Assembly: GCA_025667525.1 (NCBI GenBank)
Contig: CM046875.1
Coordinates: forward strand, 434,198,617-434,262,616
Direction of reading: 5' to 3'
DNA: 64,000 nucleotides
Source of the DNA: Glebionis coronaria
Lineage: Eukaryota > Streptophyta > Magnoliopsida > Asterales > Asteraceae
Shown here: piece after piece, positions 1 through 11,600 of the stretch
Layout of the letters: each line of letters opens with the position of its first letter
Position numbering within the stretch: position 1 is the first letter of the stretch
Position numbers and translations under genes: made by a program
The notes under the pieces: model-generated
Databases searched by the model: none
Seen by the model: only the letters and a program-made list of their open reading frames with translations
Told to the model about the DNA's origin: nothing

Positions 1-1148
1 TGCCTTTTATTATCCACCTCGTCGGTGCTTTTATTAGCCAAAGACGTATATCCTCACGCTAAGGCGAATTTTGGATCTTTAAAGCTTCAAAGATTAAGGC
101 TTGATTCACTTTCAATTTTGCATAGATTTTTCGGCCTTGTGGGGCTTCAAATTGTTTGCTTGATTTAGGTGAGCAGTTGAAATCTTATTATTGGGTGAAG
201 CTTTCGATTATTCGGGTGCCAATACTTCAAAACCGTGACGCTGGCGATACCTTAATGTCTTCCCAATTTAATTACACGGAAGCTACTAGAAAAGACTAGA
301 AACCCAACAATCAAGACTAAACCGCTAAGTCAATATTTATTAAGCAAAAAATATTTACAAGCGAAGGGAGAATAAGCAAACAACGAGAACACGTGAGTTT
401 TTGAAAGAATATGAGTACTCTACGTTTAGCATAGTAACTTATAATTCACCCTATCATTTCTCGTCCTCATTTAAGAGACTTAGCCTAATGTGAAGTTAAG
501 GAATCAAAGCTAAGTGCTCAACACGCACGGTCGAGTCAAAAATTACTCTTATTCTCACCATCGGAAAATCTACATTCGTGTCTTCAAACACTTATAAAAC
601 ATGAGAAAATTTTAAAATTTGGCCCATTTAGCCTTATTTTGCAACAAAATGATAAACAAAAAGATAAGCTTTGGAAAGCGTGAAGGTTTGGCAAGGCTAG
701 TATCTATTCACCCCCTATACTAAAGTTAAACATTGTCCTCAATGTTTCGAGTCTAGGGGTGCAAACACCCCCATACTAGAGACGTAGTCGAATGCTTAAT
801 CTAGCATGGAAAGGGTGTAACCGTTAAATTTAAAGCCGTTTATGAAGTGTGCTATAAACCTAAGATTAGAACATCAAAGGATATATCATGGATATTGAGA
901 AAGTCTTCAAAGCAAACGATCGAGTGCTCCCATAAAACGAACACGAGAGGCTCCAATCATGAAGATAATGATCATCTAAAATACACAATTCACAAACAAC
1001 CACGGAACAAAGGTTGGAAGGGCACAAATCCCCACACGTTACTACATTAGAAAGCGATAATATGTACATAGGATAAGCATGGGACTCCCCCACGAGGCAC
1101 CTCGTTTTTGATTACCCGAGTCATGAGCTCGACTCGATCCCCTCAATA
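1..1148 (-). other. G1 3' non-coding region between integrase and 3' LTR
   Basis: No gene is visible here; the two ORFs under 80 codons at 847-1093 lie on opposite strands and match nothing. The block is collinear with the 3' non-coding region of G2 and G3: compare about 340-500 with 18220-18360, 708-790 with 18818-18890, and 1095-1135 with 19165-19205 (the cacctcgtttttgatta / gcgcttgatttttgtta zone). It contains a polypurine-like CCCCTATACT (plus strand, 713-722) followed by the stem-loop AAACATTG-TCCT-CAATGTTT at 728-747. The 3' LTR must lie left of position 1. Confidence 0.7.
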
Positions 1149-2156
1149 CTAATTATCATTGGGGAAAGTGAATTGGTCGAGGTAGTTCAAGGATGGAACT
1201 TCCCCGCCAAAGTAGTGCTTCAACCTATGTACATTCACCTTGAAATTAGGGCCATCATTTTGAGCTAGCTCGATGGTCCCGTATGAAAAAACTTGAGTCA
1301 TGGTGAATGGACCGGACCAACGGGATTTCAACTTACCGGAAAAGATTTTCAAACGAGAATTAAAAAGCAAAACTTGATCCCCAATGTTAAAAACCCGGTT
1401 TTTAATTTTAGAATCATGCAACTTTTTAGTCTTTTCTTTATAAATCAATGAACTTTTATAAGCAATATCCATTAATTCATCCAATTCATTGAATTGCATT
1501 TTCCGGTGTTTTCCCGCGGTCTCCATGTCATCATTACAATGCTTTAGGGCCCAATAAGCTTTGTGTTCGAGTTCAATTGGCAAGTGACAATTCTTCCCAT
1601 ACACTAGCTTATAAGGAGTGAACCCAATGGGCGTCTTATGAGCGGTCCTAAAAGCCAATAAAGCATCGTCCAATTTATCCGACCAATATTGTCGGTTTTC
1701 CCCAACGGATCTCTCCAAGATCCTCTTCAACGCTCGGTTTGAAACATCGACTTGCCCACTCGTTTGTGGGTGATAAACCGTAGAAAGCCGATGTGTAACC
1801 CCATATTTCCTTAGGACCCTTTCGAATTGGTCGTTACAAAAATGGGTTCCACAATCGCTTATGATCGCATGAGGGGTTCCAAACTGAGAAAACAAGCTTT
1901 TCAAAAACTTGACTACCACACAAGCATCATTGGTGGGCAAAGCCTTAGCTTCCACCCACTTATATAGGTAGTCAACCGCGACAAGGATGTACTTATTACC
2001 ACGAGTTAATGGGAACGACCCCATAAAGTCGATGCCCCAAACGTCAAAGATCTCACACACTTGGATGATATTTTGTGGCATTTCATCTTTTTGTGAGGCT
2101 TTTCCTTGTCGTTGGCATGATTCGCATGACTTCACAAGCTCATGTGCATCTCAGTA
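1149..2156 (-). pseudogene. G1 integrase fragment
   Basis: Integrase inserts the cDNA into the genome. Visible from the N-terminus: the second half of the zinc-binding HHCC domain (SCESCQ), then the catalytic core with GIDFMGSFP (first Asp), IISDCGTHF (second Asp) and [12 protein letters not shown], and a C-terminal part with [11 protein letters not shown] and [11 protein letters not shown], which is typical of Athila. The third catalytic residue, normally Glu in QVE, is Asp here (codon 1748-1746). An in-frame TGA lies near 2156-2154, so the ATG-less 2135 start is only where the open frame begins. The frame differs from the upstream RT/RNase H part. Confidence 0.9.
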
Positions 2157-2256
2157 AATAGTAGGCCAAAAGAAACCGGCATCAAAGACCTTCTTAGCCG
2201 TGAGATTAGCACCATGGTGACCACCCGTGGGTCCCTCGTGACAAGCTCTAAGGATA

Positions 2257-3369
2257 TTAGAAGCTTCGGTACCAAAGACACAACGTCGAATAATTTGATC
2301 GTTCGAAACAAGTAAGGGTCGTTCCAAAAGTAGAACTTGACGTCACGAAAGAATTTTTGTTTTCTTGAGTCGTCATACCCTTAATGATGAAGTTACCCGC
2401 ATGGTAAGTCGCGATGTCCGCAAACCATGGGGTGGAAGAATCAAGCTTAGAATTCAATACACCAAGTGTCTCGAGCGGAAATGTTTCGGTGATTTCCTTG
2501 GGCTCGTAAACACTTTGGTGAGGATCTTCCAAACGAGAAAGATGATCGGCCGCTAGATTCGCGGCTCCTTTTTTGTCAACAATTTTGTGATCAAATTCTT
2601 GAAGGAGGAGAATCCAACGAAGTAATCTTGGCTTATCATCTTGTTTAGCCATAAGATACTTGATAGCCGAATGATCCGTATACACTATGCATTTTGTCAA
2701 GACGAGATAAGGTCGAAATTTCTCAAATGCATACACCACGGCAAGGAACTCCTTCTCCGTTGTAGTGTATTTAAGTTGAGCCTCGGTCATCGTCTTGCTA
2801 GTATAGTGAATAGGCAAGAAGTGCTTTTCATGACGTTGCCCCAATACGGCCCCAATAGCATAGTCACTAGCATCACACATGAGCTCAAAGGGGAGGTTCC
2901 AACTGGGAGCAACAAGAATGGGAGCTTCGGTAAGTTTCCTCTTAAGGATTTCAAAGGCTCGTACACAATCTTTGTCAAAGACAAAACGTGCCTCGTTTTT
3001 AAGAAGATGTGTAATAGGTCGAGAGATCTTTGAAAAATACTTGATGAATCGACGATAAAAGCCCACCTGCCCTAGGAAACTCCTAACTCCCTTAACGGTT
3101 TTGGGATGAGGTAATTTGGCGACGACGTCTACCTTAGCTTGATCTACCTCAATACCCGCTTTCGAAACCTTGTGCCCTAAGACGATTCCACTTTTAACCA
3201 TAAAATGACACTTTTCCCAATCAAGCACAAGGTTGGTTTCCTCACAACGCTTCAACATTCTCTCAAGATTCGACAAACACGAAGTGAACGAACTACCAAA
3301 CACGGAAAAGTCATCCATGAAGACTTCCATCGTCTTCTCGATCATATCATGAAAATAGCCATCATGCAC
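2257..3369 (-). pseudogene. G1 reverse transcriptase (3' half) and RNase H
   Basis: Reverse transcriptase copies element RNA into cDNA and RNase H degrades the RNA strand. The segment opens just before the active-site box FMDDFSVFG (the YxDD position), runs through [14 protein letters not shown] and the [15 protein letters not shown] connection motif, then RNase H with [14 protein letters not shown] and TDHSAIKYL, ending in [12 protein letters not shown]. About 60 C-terminal residues after HAGNFIIKG are out of frame with the family. The upstream RT half (3412-3867) is in the same frame but separated by a stop-containing 40-bp gap. The gene is broken. Confidence 0.9.
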
Positions 3370-3411
3370 CTTTGAAAGGTTCCCGGTGCATTACAAAGTT
3401 CGAATGGCATT

Positions 3412-3867
3412 CTACGATAGGCAAACGTTCCATATGGACATAAACGTAGTTTTTTCTTGATCACGAGGATCGATGGGGATTTGGAAGTAACCGGAAAAAC
3501 CATCTAAAAAGCAATAGAAATCGTTTCCCGTAAGACGCTCCAACATTTGGTCCATGAAGGGCAAGGGAAAATGGTCTTTATGAGTGGCTTCATTCAACTT
3601 ACGATAGTCAATGCACACTCTCCATCCGGTCACGAGTCTAGTAGGAATTAACTCGTTGGCATCGTTTGGCACAACGGTCATTCCTCCCTTCTTAGGGACA
3701 CAATGAATAGAACTCACCCAAGGGCTATCGGAAATAGGGTAAATCATTCCCGCGTCAAGAAGTTTTAGGACTTCCTTTTTGATGACGTCGTGAATTTTAG
3801 GGTTCACCCTCCTTTGACTTGGATTGCGGGCTTGTAATCCTCCTCCATTAAGATTTTGTGGGTACAA
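3412..3867 (-). pseudogene. G1 reverse transcriptase (5' half: fingers and palm A)
   Basis: Contains the fingers region (VLKLLDAGMIYPISDSPWVS, then VPKKGGMTVV) and the palm with WRVCIDYRKLNEAT and FLDGFSGYFQI, where the first catalytic Asp of RT sits. It overlaps the preceding protease/linker frame by 64 bp (3804-3867) in another frame, so a frameshift separates them. It ends shortly after motif A (TTFMSIWNVCLS), where the frame is lost; the family would continue into the FGLCNAP region. Orientation and order match a gypsy pol. Confidence 0.9.
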
Positions 3868-4649
3868 AATTTTGGATCAATCCCCTTAATGTCGGATAAC
3901 TTCCACGCAATTGCCCCTTTGTGATCCTTTAGAACATCGACAAGTGCGGTTTTTTCATCATCCGAAAGTTCTTTCGTAATAATAACCGGCAACTTTTCGC
4001 CCTCCTCCAAAAAGACATATTCGAGATGAGGAGGTAAATCTTTCAACTCGAGGATAGGTGGTTCCTTAATTGAAGATTTGGGCTCGATACTCATAACCTC
4101 CTCGGGTGGAGGAAATGGGAAATCGTTAAGAAAATCCTTGATAATCGAGAAGTCCTCATCATTGTCGAGGTCTTCATTACAAGTACGTGGAACATCGAAT
4201 TCTTCCAACGTAAAACCACCACCTTCAAATGGAGTGAAGGTTGGTGTCGAATTATCAAGAATGGGATCTAACATAGTGGGATTGCCACTATTTTCATCAT
4301 CACCAAAACCTAGAACGTCTTGTGAAAATTCCTCGCAAACAACGTCGATCATATCAACGAGGTTTATGGTCGCAACGGAATAAACATGAGAAATTTGAGA
4401 GTTTTGAGTTGCGTTTATAACAAGTTCCTCGTCGTTGAAACGTAAGGTGATCTTTCTAGCATGCACATCGATCAAAGCCATAGACGTATCTAAAAACGAA
4501 CGACCTAAAATGAGAGGAACTTGAGGATCCGTGGGAATATCGACAACGATAAAGTCTACCGGATAACAAAACTTTCCCACTTTCACAAAAACGTCTTCCG
4601 CCAATCCACATGCGGGAATCGTGGAATGGTCGGCCAACTCGATAGACAT
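3804..4649 (-). pseudogene. G1 protease C-terminal half and PR-RT linker
   Basis: The first ~70 residues match the end of the retroviral-type aspartic protease (AEDVFVKVGKFCYPVDFIVV, then PLILGRSFL). The same block appears in the G2 protease. An acidic linker follows and then the very start of RT (PPHLEYVFLEE, DHKGAIAWKLSDI). The catalytic Asp is not in this piece; it lies upstream in another frame (4649-5296). The two ORFs meet at base 4649, consistent with a single small indel. Confidence 0.85.
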
Positions 4650-5296
4650 TAGTGAAGGAGTAAGATTAGGAAGATTGACGACTTGAAGATTGAAAGTGGC
4701 ATCAAGTTAATGCTAGCACCAAGATCGGCCAAGGCATAGCATTCTTCCATATCTTGGATTGCACAAGGGATCAAGAATTTACCGGGATCACCGAATTTTT
4801 GAGGTATGCGATTAAGATAAACCGATGAACAACTAGACAATTGATGCAATTTCTCCTTGTTGTTCAACATACTCTTAAAGTTAGCGGCAAATCGAGGCAT
4901 CATGACCAAAGCATCGGCGAAACTCACATTAAAGTGCAAATCACGAAACATTTTCATAAAAAGCTCAAATTGGTAATTGTCGCGCTCTTGACGTTTCTCC
5001 TCTCTAAGTCTCGATGGATAGGGAAAAGGTGGTGTGGGTTGAGGCATAGGCATAGCCTTTGGAATCTCGGGTTCCAATGTTGGTAATGGGTCAACCGTTG
5101 GTGTGGCATGAGCGGTACTTCGTGGGATTTGGACATGCTCCTTTTCGACCACCACCTCGGGTTCTTCCTCAATTGCTTCCTCTGTAGGAGCAATTGGTTG
5201 AGGAGTCGGTTCCTTAAGTGTCTTACCACTACGTGTGGTAATCACTTTCATCTCACCCTTAGGGGTTGATACGGTGTTGCTAGGAAGACTACTCAA
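4649..5296 (-). pseudogene. G1 Gag-protease linker and protease N-terminal half
   Basis: Starts in a linker with VITTRSGK, proline-rich sequence and PFPYPSRL, then the conserved helix-rich stretch before the protease and the active site ALADLGASINLMPLS, where DLGA replaces the usual DTGA/DSGA as in Athila-type proteases. The frame is lost shortly after SIFKSS. It is in the same frame as the upstream 5306-5776 segment, separated by an in-frame stop. Confidence 0.85.
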
Positions 5297-5305
5297 AGAC
5301 GGTTT

Positions 5306-5776
5306 TCACATAATTGCCTCAAACATAGATGAAATTTTGTCTTCAAACATGGATTGCCTCTTCTCAGCTTTAATCATTTCTTGCTTAATTTCATGTTTCC
5401 CTTGTTCCATTTTTTGTTGGTTTTGTTGTAACCTAGTTACATTTCCTTCCATCTTATTTGTATGGATTTTAAGCTCATTTGCTAACTCATTTTTCAACTC
5501 TTTCTTCAAGTCGTTCTTAAACTCGGATCTTAGGCTAATGATTTCTCTTTGAATGTTGTCAAACCTAGCATCGTTCCCATTAGCGTATTCAACAAATTCA
5601 TTTGGAAGATCTTGCAACGTTTGCAAAGTTTTTGTTGTTGTTTTGAAAATCACTTTGATTTTCGTTTGAAACTTGATTATTAGCCCCGTGATTACCATAG
5701 TTTCCCTTGTTGTAATTGTTTTTGAAACCAACTTGATTGTTGCGATAGTTGTTGTTAGCATTTTGATTTGAACCAA
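5306..5776 (-). pseudogene. G1 Gag C-terminal coiled-coil segment
   Basis: From about residue 45 the translation is a charged heptad-like region rich in Lys, Glu and Gln (RLQQNQQKMEQ, KHEIKQEM), a likely coiled coil matching the position of the LQSQIINLKGDI segment of G2 Gag. The first ~45 residues are out of frame; the true reading comes from the 5598-5912 frame and shifts near 5600-5650. It is not an independent gene but one piece of a broken gag. Confidence 0.7.
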
Positions 5777-5912
5777 AACCCGGTGGAGTCAATTGATTAG
5801 AGCGGGTAACTTGACCGTTTTGGTTGTAAGTTCCCGTGGCCGCGTAGGCACTCGAAGTGTTACCACCGTTGGTAATGCACTCGAAGAAATCATGACCTCC
5901 ACCACAATACAT
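5598..5912 (-). pseudogene. G1 Gag zinc knuckle and Asn-rich segment
   Basis: Begins at the knuckle CMYCGGGHDFFEC (C-x2-C-x3-H-x4-C), the same spacing as the G2 knuckle, followed by an Asn/Gly-rich stretch. It is in the same frame as the main gag piece (5958-6986) and separated from it only by an in-frame TGA at about 5958, so the two form one gag with a premature stop. The knuckle would bind genomic RNA during packaging. Confidence 0.8.
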
Positions 5913-5957
5913 GCATGAAACCTCAACCGCTTTAGCCGTAGCGAGAGCACTTGGTTC

Positions 5958-6986
5958 TCAAACTTTGAACTCAATTGAAAGACCTTTAAGCTTATCAAAG
6001 ATTTTGTTTTCCATGTTCGTCTCAATTTGGCAAGCATCGATGGTAGTAGACAAAGAAGGTGAAGCCGAAGACGAAGACTTACGAACACTCGACGTGCTAC
6101 GAGGACTATACACCTTAGATCTATTCTCAATTATCACCAAAGCTTCCTCAACCGTTTTACACAAAAAATTACCACCTGCGGCGACATTAAGATAATCCCT
6201 TTCATGATCATTAAGTCCATTGTAAAACGTGTCAATTTGATGCAAGTCGGAAAAACCGTGATGAGGACACTCATGAAACATTTTCTTAAACCTATTCCAA
6301 GCCGTTGAAAAACTTTCATTAAATTCTTGTGAAAATTTTGAAATCTCGTTTTTCAAATGCGTAGTCTTAGAGGGCGGAAAAAATTGGTTCACAAACATAG
6401 ACACGAGATCCTTCCACGTCAATATAGAATTGGGTGGCTCTTTCTCTAACCAAATTTTAGCGGGCCCCGCTAAGGAATACGGAAAAAGCATCATCTTAAT
6501 CGAGTCATTAGCAACATCCTTAAATTTGCAAGTGGCGGTAAGACGATTCAATTGGCGGATATGGTTGTGCGGGTTGTCCTTCTCATCACCACGGAATTTG
6601 TTGTTTTGGATCATCGACAACAAACCCGTTTTCACTTCAAAATTCTCCACAAGGATAGCGGGAGTTACAATAGCCACTCCATAACCCTCGGTGGGTGCTT
6701 GAAGTAACTCCATCATAGTTCGATTTGCCATGGTTGGTGCTTCTCTTACAATGGGTTCGTCAATAGGAGACTCCTCACTAGAAAGATTAGGAGTAGGTAT
6801 TGACTCCTTTCCGTTTTTTCGTTTACGTGCACGTCTTGCTTGATTACGAGTAAGCATAAACGTCACGTACAACGTGGGGGTGAGCAAAGAAGATTTTTTT
6901 GGTGTTTTGTATTTTTCCAATTTTTTGTGGTTTTTGATTGTTTTTACCTTTTTTCTGGATTTTTGTGATTGTATTAAGTAGACCAA
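5958..6986 (-). pseudogene. G1 Gag (capsid region)
   Basis: Gag forms the cytoplasmic particle that holds element RNA. The Retrotrans_gag fold is recognisable (LMFPYSLAG-like MLFPYSLAGPAKIWLE, then TWKDLVSMFVNQFFPP, FNESFSTAWNRFKKM, AAGGNFLCKTVEEAL). The likely start is the ATG at 6857 (MLTRNQARRARKR), because 43 codons upstream of it are Lys-rich leader sequence without family resemblance. The frame ends at a stop just before the zinc knuckle. This capsid is clearly different from that of G2 and G3, though of the same class. Confidence 0.85.
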
Positions 6987-7585
6987 AATCTACAAATCTC
7001 CTCCTTAATCAAATCTCTTGATTAAAGAAGCCTCAAGGAATGAAAACGATCACGTGAAGTGAACGCCTTCGATGACTTTAGAACGTTGGTGGGACACCAA
7101 AACGTTCAAGATGGTTTAATCAAATGAAACCAAGAAAGTATATATGATACTTAATAATACTTTGGGCGGCAAAACCCTTGATTAGCTCTCAAAATCAAAT
7201 ACTCACAAGCAAGCGGGGAAACGAGGCGGCGCGAAGCACTTAAGAGCCTTTTTCCTTAGGGTATATTTTATAATACCCGCCTTATACCCACCTTATAGTT
7301 TGTATTTTTCAAAATCGAGCTTCACGAAAGTATTTATCTATTTTTGCCTTTCTTTCTTGTTTGAGATTCGAATACAATGATTGGGTAATGACCTCCCAAG
7401 TTAAGGTTGTGTTTTCACACTTTTGGAGTACTTCTGAATTTATTGTTCTACATATACAATATAGTAATAATATTCACACAAAAAACGAAAACCGATAATA
7501 CGTATTAGTACAGTGCTACTAATACAAATAGATATTATGGCTATATATAAAAACAACAATTGCCAAATCAAAACACAACACGCCT
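6987..7585 (-). other. G1 5' leader between PBS and gag
   Basis: About 0.6 kb with no ORF of note. It is the untranslated leader of the G1 transcript; no other feature is seen. Confidence 0.6.
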
Positions 7586-7602
7586 CCCCGGCAGCGGCGC
7601 CA
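7586..7602 (-). promoter_or_regulatory. G1 primer binding site (tRNA-Asp type)
   Basis: Minus-strand TGGCGCCGCTGCCGGGG, complementary with one mismatch to the 3' end of plant tRNA-Asp (known primer of Athila/Tat elements). It lies 3 bp inside the LTR end at 7606, the normal position for priming minus-strand cDNA. Confidence 0.9.
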
Positions 7603-10452
7603 AAATGATAGTTGTAATTTTACACTTGTTTAGGAAAATAAGGTAATTAGGGCAAGTATTAACAAGTGACTTAGGAAAATCACAAGTTATGACCCAAAGT
7701 GGGATCGTTCTCAAGGAGGCTTGGTGTGTGTGTTAAAAATGATTAACTTTGTGATTATATGATTATGAGAAAGAAAATAGAAATGAGATAAGAAGAGAAT
7801 GACTGTTACGATGACGGATTACACTAAGACGAAAGGTCGTACACGTAAAACCGTAAAAGCACCAAAATTAAAATTTTACCCTAAAAATTCCTAGAAAATT
7901 GCAATAAACCCTAAATAATGTAATTAGAGTTTACAAAAAATCAAAAATCACCCAAACCTTTTATTTAATTAAATAATGATTTTTTAATGCTAATTAAAGC
8001 CCTAAAAATCAATTTAATTAATAAAAAGCCCAAAATGAGATTTATCACTTTGTAAACCTCTAGAATACCCTAACTTAATTTAAAACTATTTTTGAAAATT
8101 TTAAAATTAATAAGAACTATTTAAAAACAATTAAAAACTATTAAAACTTAAAATAATTATAGAAATTAATCTAAGAACAATAAAAATATTCTAAAAGTTG
8201 TAAAATTCCTAACTTAATGTATTCAACCTAAGAAAAATATAAAAACTTGAAAAATCTAAATTTTAATTTTTAATAATAAAATAATAATAAAATAATATTA
8301 AAAATCCAAAATTTATAAAAAAATTTAAAAACTTGCAAACTAGCTTAATTTAACCTAAGTAAACAGAAAATGAAGTTGAAATTACAAAAATACCCCTAAT
8401 GGGCCTTCAATTGGGCCAAAAGTCCAAACAGTCCCCTTAATGGGCTCAAATAGGCCCAATAAGTAAAATGTTGTCCAATTAAGCCCAAAAGCTCCTATCT
8501 GACTCAAAATTTGATTCTGAACATAATTTCAAAAGGCCCAAAAGCTGAAAATGTGAAATAAGCTGACTTATATCAAACAACTTATTCTTAATGGGCTTTT
8601 TGGCCCATTAAGCTATAAGCTGATGCCATAAGCTCAAATTAGACACACAAGCTTCTTTTGAGTTGCTTAAGACTTCTGTAAAAAGAAATTTGAAAAAAGT
8701 CCAAGGGATAAGCCTGAAAATGTAATAAGCAATCTACAAAAAACGACAAAATAGTCGTTTTTGAGTTCTAGGCCACCCCAAGAGCTTATTCAAGTTTCTA
8801 AAGCTTTTAAATGACTTAACTAAGCTTAATCAACAAAAAGTTTTCAAATAAGTTCACTCAATAAGCTGAAATAAGCAAATAAGCACTTATGAAAAAGTCA
8901 AATGAGTTGGTTTTCTAGCAAAAAGTCAAAGTCAAAGTCTAATAAGCTCTAGTTCAAACAAATGGGTCAAATGATGAAGATTGATCAAAAAAATAAGTTG
9001 TTGCAGGTCTGGATAAGCCAAAATGACTTATTGATAAGCTGGATCAAAAATTGCACTAGCAGGGGCTAGTTTTGGATGTTGAGCAGTGGAAACTTTTTCC
9101 ACCGCTTGACTTGTTGACTTTTTTGTCTTTAGTGACTTTTTTGGAGATTCAAGTTACAAAAAGGCACCCAAATGATCAGTGGATCATAAGGAGTCAATAA
9201 CAATCAAGAAATCACAATCACTAACAACCAATTAGTACAGTTTAATCAAAACATCACCAGATCTAGCACAAACATGAACAAATAAGCAGTTAAGCACTTA
9301 TAAGTTGTTTTAGCAAATTTCAGCCAACCAAATTGCACCAAAAGCATATACAAGCTATAATAAACTTAAATGAGCAAGTATAAACAGGTTTCATGCAATG
9401 ATACAAAGCCTAAATCAAGATTCAAGCAGATGAAGGTTACTGATGAACACTAACACAAGCATATTTTACTTTTGTTGATGCAATTGACCAACAAGCCAAA
9501 TTCAATCACTCAGATCTATCACATATGTTATATTAATGATGATTTAACCACTTTCAGCCCTAAGCATGCATAAATTCTAGATTTTACCAAAATCTTAGGT
9601 CAAAACAAGCAATCTATAGCACAATGTTTGAGTTGAGGTTTTAAACCCAAAAACTTGCAGCAAATAGCACTCAACCAAGTATTTAATAGATACCAAACAA
9701 TAACACAAACTTCTAACAACACAATATCTACTTATGATCTTAAACAGGTAATCCCAAACACCCTTTTAACTTTTCAAAATCAAATTTTCAAATCAAAAGT
9801 GTATTTCAAGACCACCCAAGCCCAAATAAGCACAATAACAGATATATTAAGCAGATTAGACCAAGATTAGACCATAAAATCAACAAGAACACAAGTCACA
9901 CACAAAATCACCAAAAATTCAACTTTTAACAGATTTTAGGTAAGATGATGTATACCTCATGGATGTACATCCACACCCACGGATTTTGAGCTTATGTACT
10001 AGCAAGAACAAGTACAAGCTTCCACAAAAAACCCTGCTAAGAATCAACAAGGTTAAGAGCACAATATCAAAAACAGAAAGGTTAAAAAGCCTTGATTAAT
10101 GCAAATCTTGTATCCCACACTTGATTATCCCTAAGTTATAGGCTTCACCACACCTTGATAACTCAATATCAGGATGCTATGATCAGCTTTATAGCCCAAG
10201 AATTCCAAGGTGTACCAAGAAACTTAGCAAAATATCAAGCTTGAAGGAAAATGTGCAAACTTTTGCACACTCCTTAAAAACAGGTTTTGAGATTCAAGAT
10301 TAACAAACTAAGAACAATAATAAGCAGTAAACAACAATGGCACTTGACTTTTCTTCAAAGATTCAAACTCATTTCATTAAACTGAAAATGGATTTATAGA
10401 ATTTTGAACAAAGGAAAACTCAAGAGCAAGGATAAATGTAATACCCTAAGGC

Positions 10453-10462
10453 CTTTATATAG
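10453..10462 (-). promoter_or_regulatory. G1 LTR TATA box
   Basis: Minus-strand CTATATAAAG inside the LTR, with C/T-rich DNA downstream; the best Pol II core promoter candidate in this LTR. Confidence 0.55.
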
Positions 10463-11159
10463 GCTACAAATACCTACTAAATGCATAAAAATGAAACCCT
10501 AAGCTTGATGAAGTCCCCAAAATGCCCTTTGAAAGTTTGAATATCTTGGAATCATGTGATGAAATTTTGGCAGTTTGTTGATGTATGAGCTGTTGGAATT
10601 GCATCAAGGGCTCAAAAGAAGCTTAAGTTTCAAGCTTCAATCTTGGACGTTGGATGAGGGCCACTGTTTTGGCGTCTTCTTCAAAAGTGTGGGACAAAGG
10701 GTTTATCATGTGACAAAGGGGTGATGTGGCAGGGAAAGTGAGAGTGGGGTTTTGTTTAATGTCACCTTAATCTTAAATCTAGAGAAGATTAAGGCTTAAT
10801 TGTGAATAATGAAGGAATACCCAATTTAGCTTAAGAACATCAAGAACACCCATTTGATTTGTTTTTGTTTTTAAAAGTGGTGTTAGGCGCGTATTTAACT
10901 AATCATTTGGATTAGTTAATTAAATGGGGTGAGTGGAGTGTGACATGGCAGCAGGGAGAGTTCTCACTGGTGGAAAGGGGTGAGTGGGACACGTGTCCTC
11001 CCTTGGTTGGTCTAGGTTTCTTTTGTTGTCTGCCCATTTAAACCCCTCACTTTTCATTATCTTGTCATTTGCAAATAAATAAGCTGAATTCGGATTCCCT
11101 TTGTAAAATGAAGTTTTCATTTTCTCACTTTTGCCCCAAATACTTTTCCAAAGTATTTT

Positions 11160-11600
11160 CAGGGGTATTTCTTGCCAATTCTTGATTCTTGAAGGACTGA
11201 TTTGGCATTTTCTTCAAGGATTATGGTCTTGTCTTGTATGATTGACATTTTGGAGGACTGAAATTGCCAAGTCATGATTAATGAGGGACCATTTTTGCCA
11301 TTTCTTCAAAGTCAAGGGTCCTTTTGGTAATTTTGATATTTTCAAAGGACCAAACTTGTGATTTCTTGTAACTTGGAGTCCTTCTTGGTATGTTTGACTT
11401 TGAGGAGGATAAATATTGACATTTTAGTTTTGTTGAGGGACTAAAATTGCCAATTCTTTAAAGTGGAGGGCCCTTTTTGCAATATTGACAATCTTTAGGG
11501 ACCAATCTTGTAATTATGAGGATACAAGGGTATAAATTGTCAATTCTTCAATATTGGAGGACCCTTCTTCATAAATCTTCAAATCTTCAAGGGTTTTCTT
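11160..11600 (-). repeat. Degenerate tandem repeats in G1 U3
   Basis: On the plus strand a diverged unit of roughly 30-60 bp recurs, built around 'aggggacc/ggactaaa' followed by 'ttgccaattcttcaaa' (for example near 11260, 11310, 11360, 11440, 11500, 11560). It lies upstream of the TATA box, where LTR enhancer repeats are usual. Confidence 0.6.

Noticed and set aside
7586..7602. tRNA-Asp gene fragment
   Set aside because: Only the 3' terminal complement is present, next to an LTR end; it is a primer binding site.
9655..9870. Small ORF in the G1 LTR
   Set aside because: AT-rich sequence without family resemblance or coding signal; similar short frames occur by chance.
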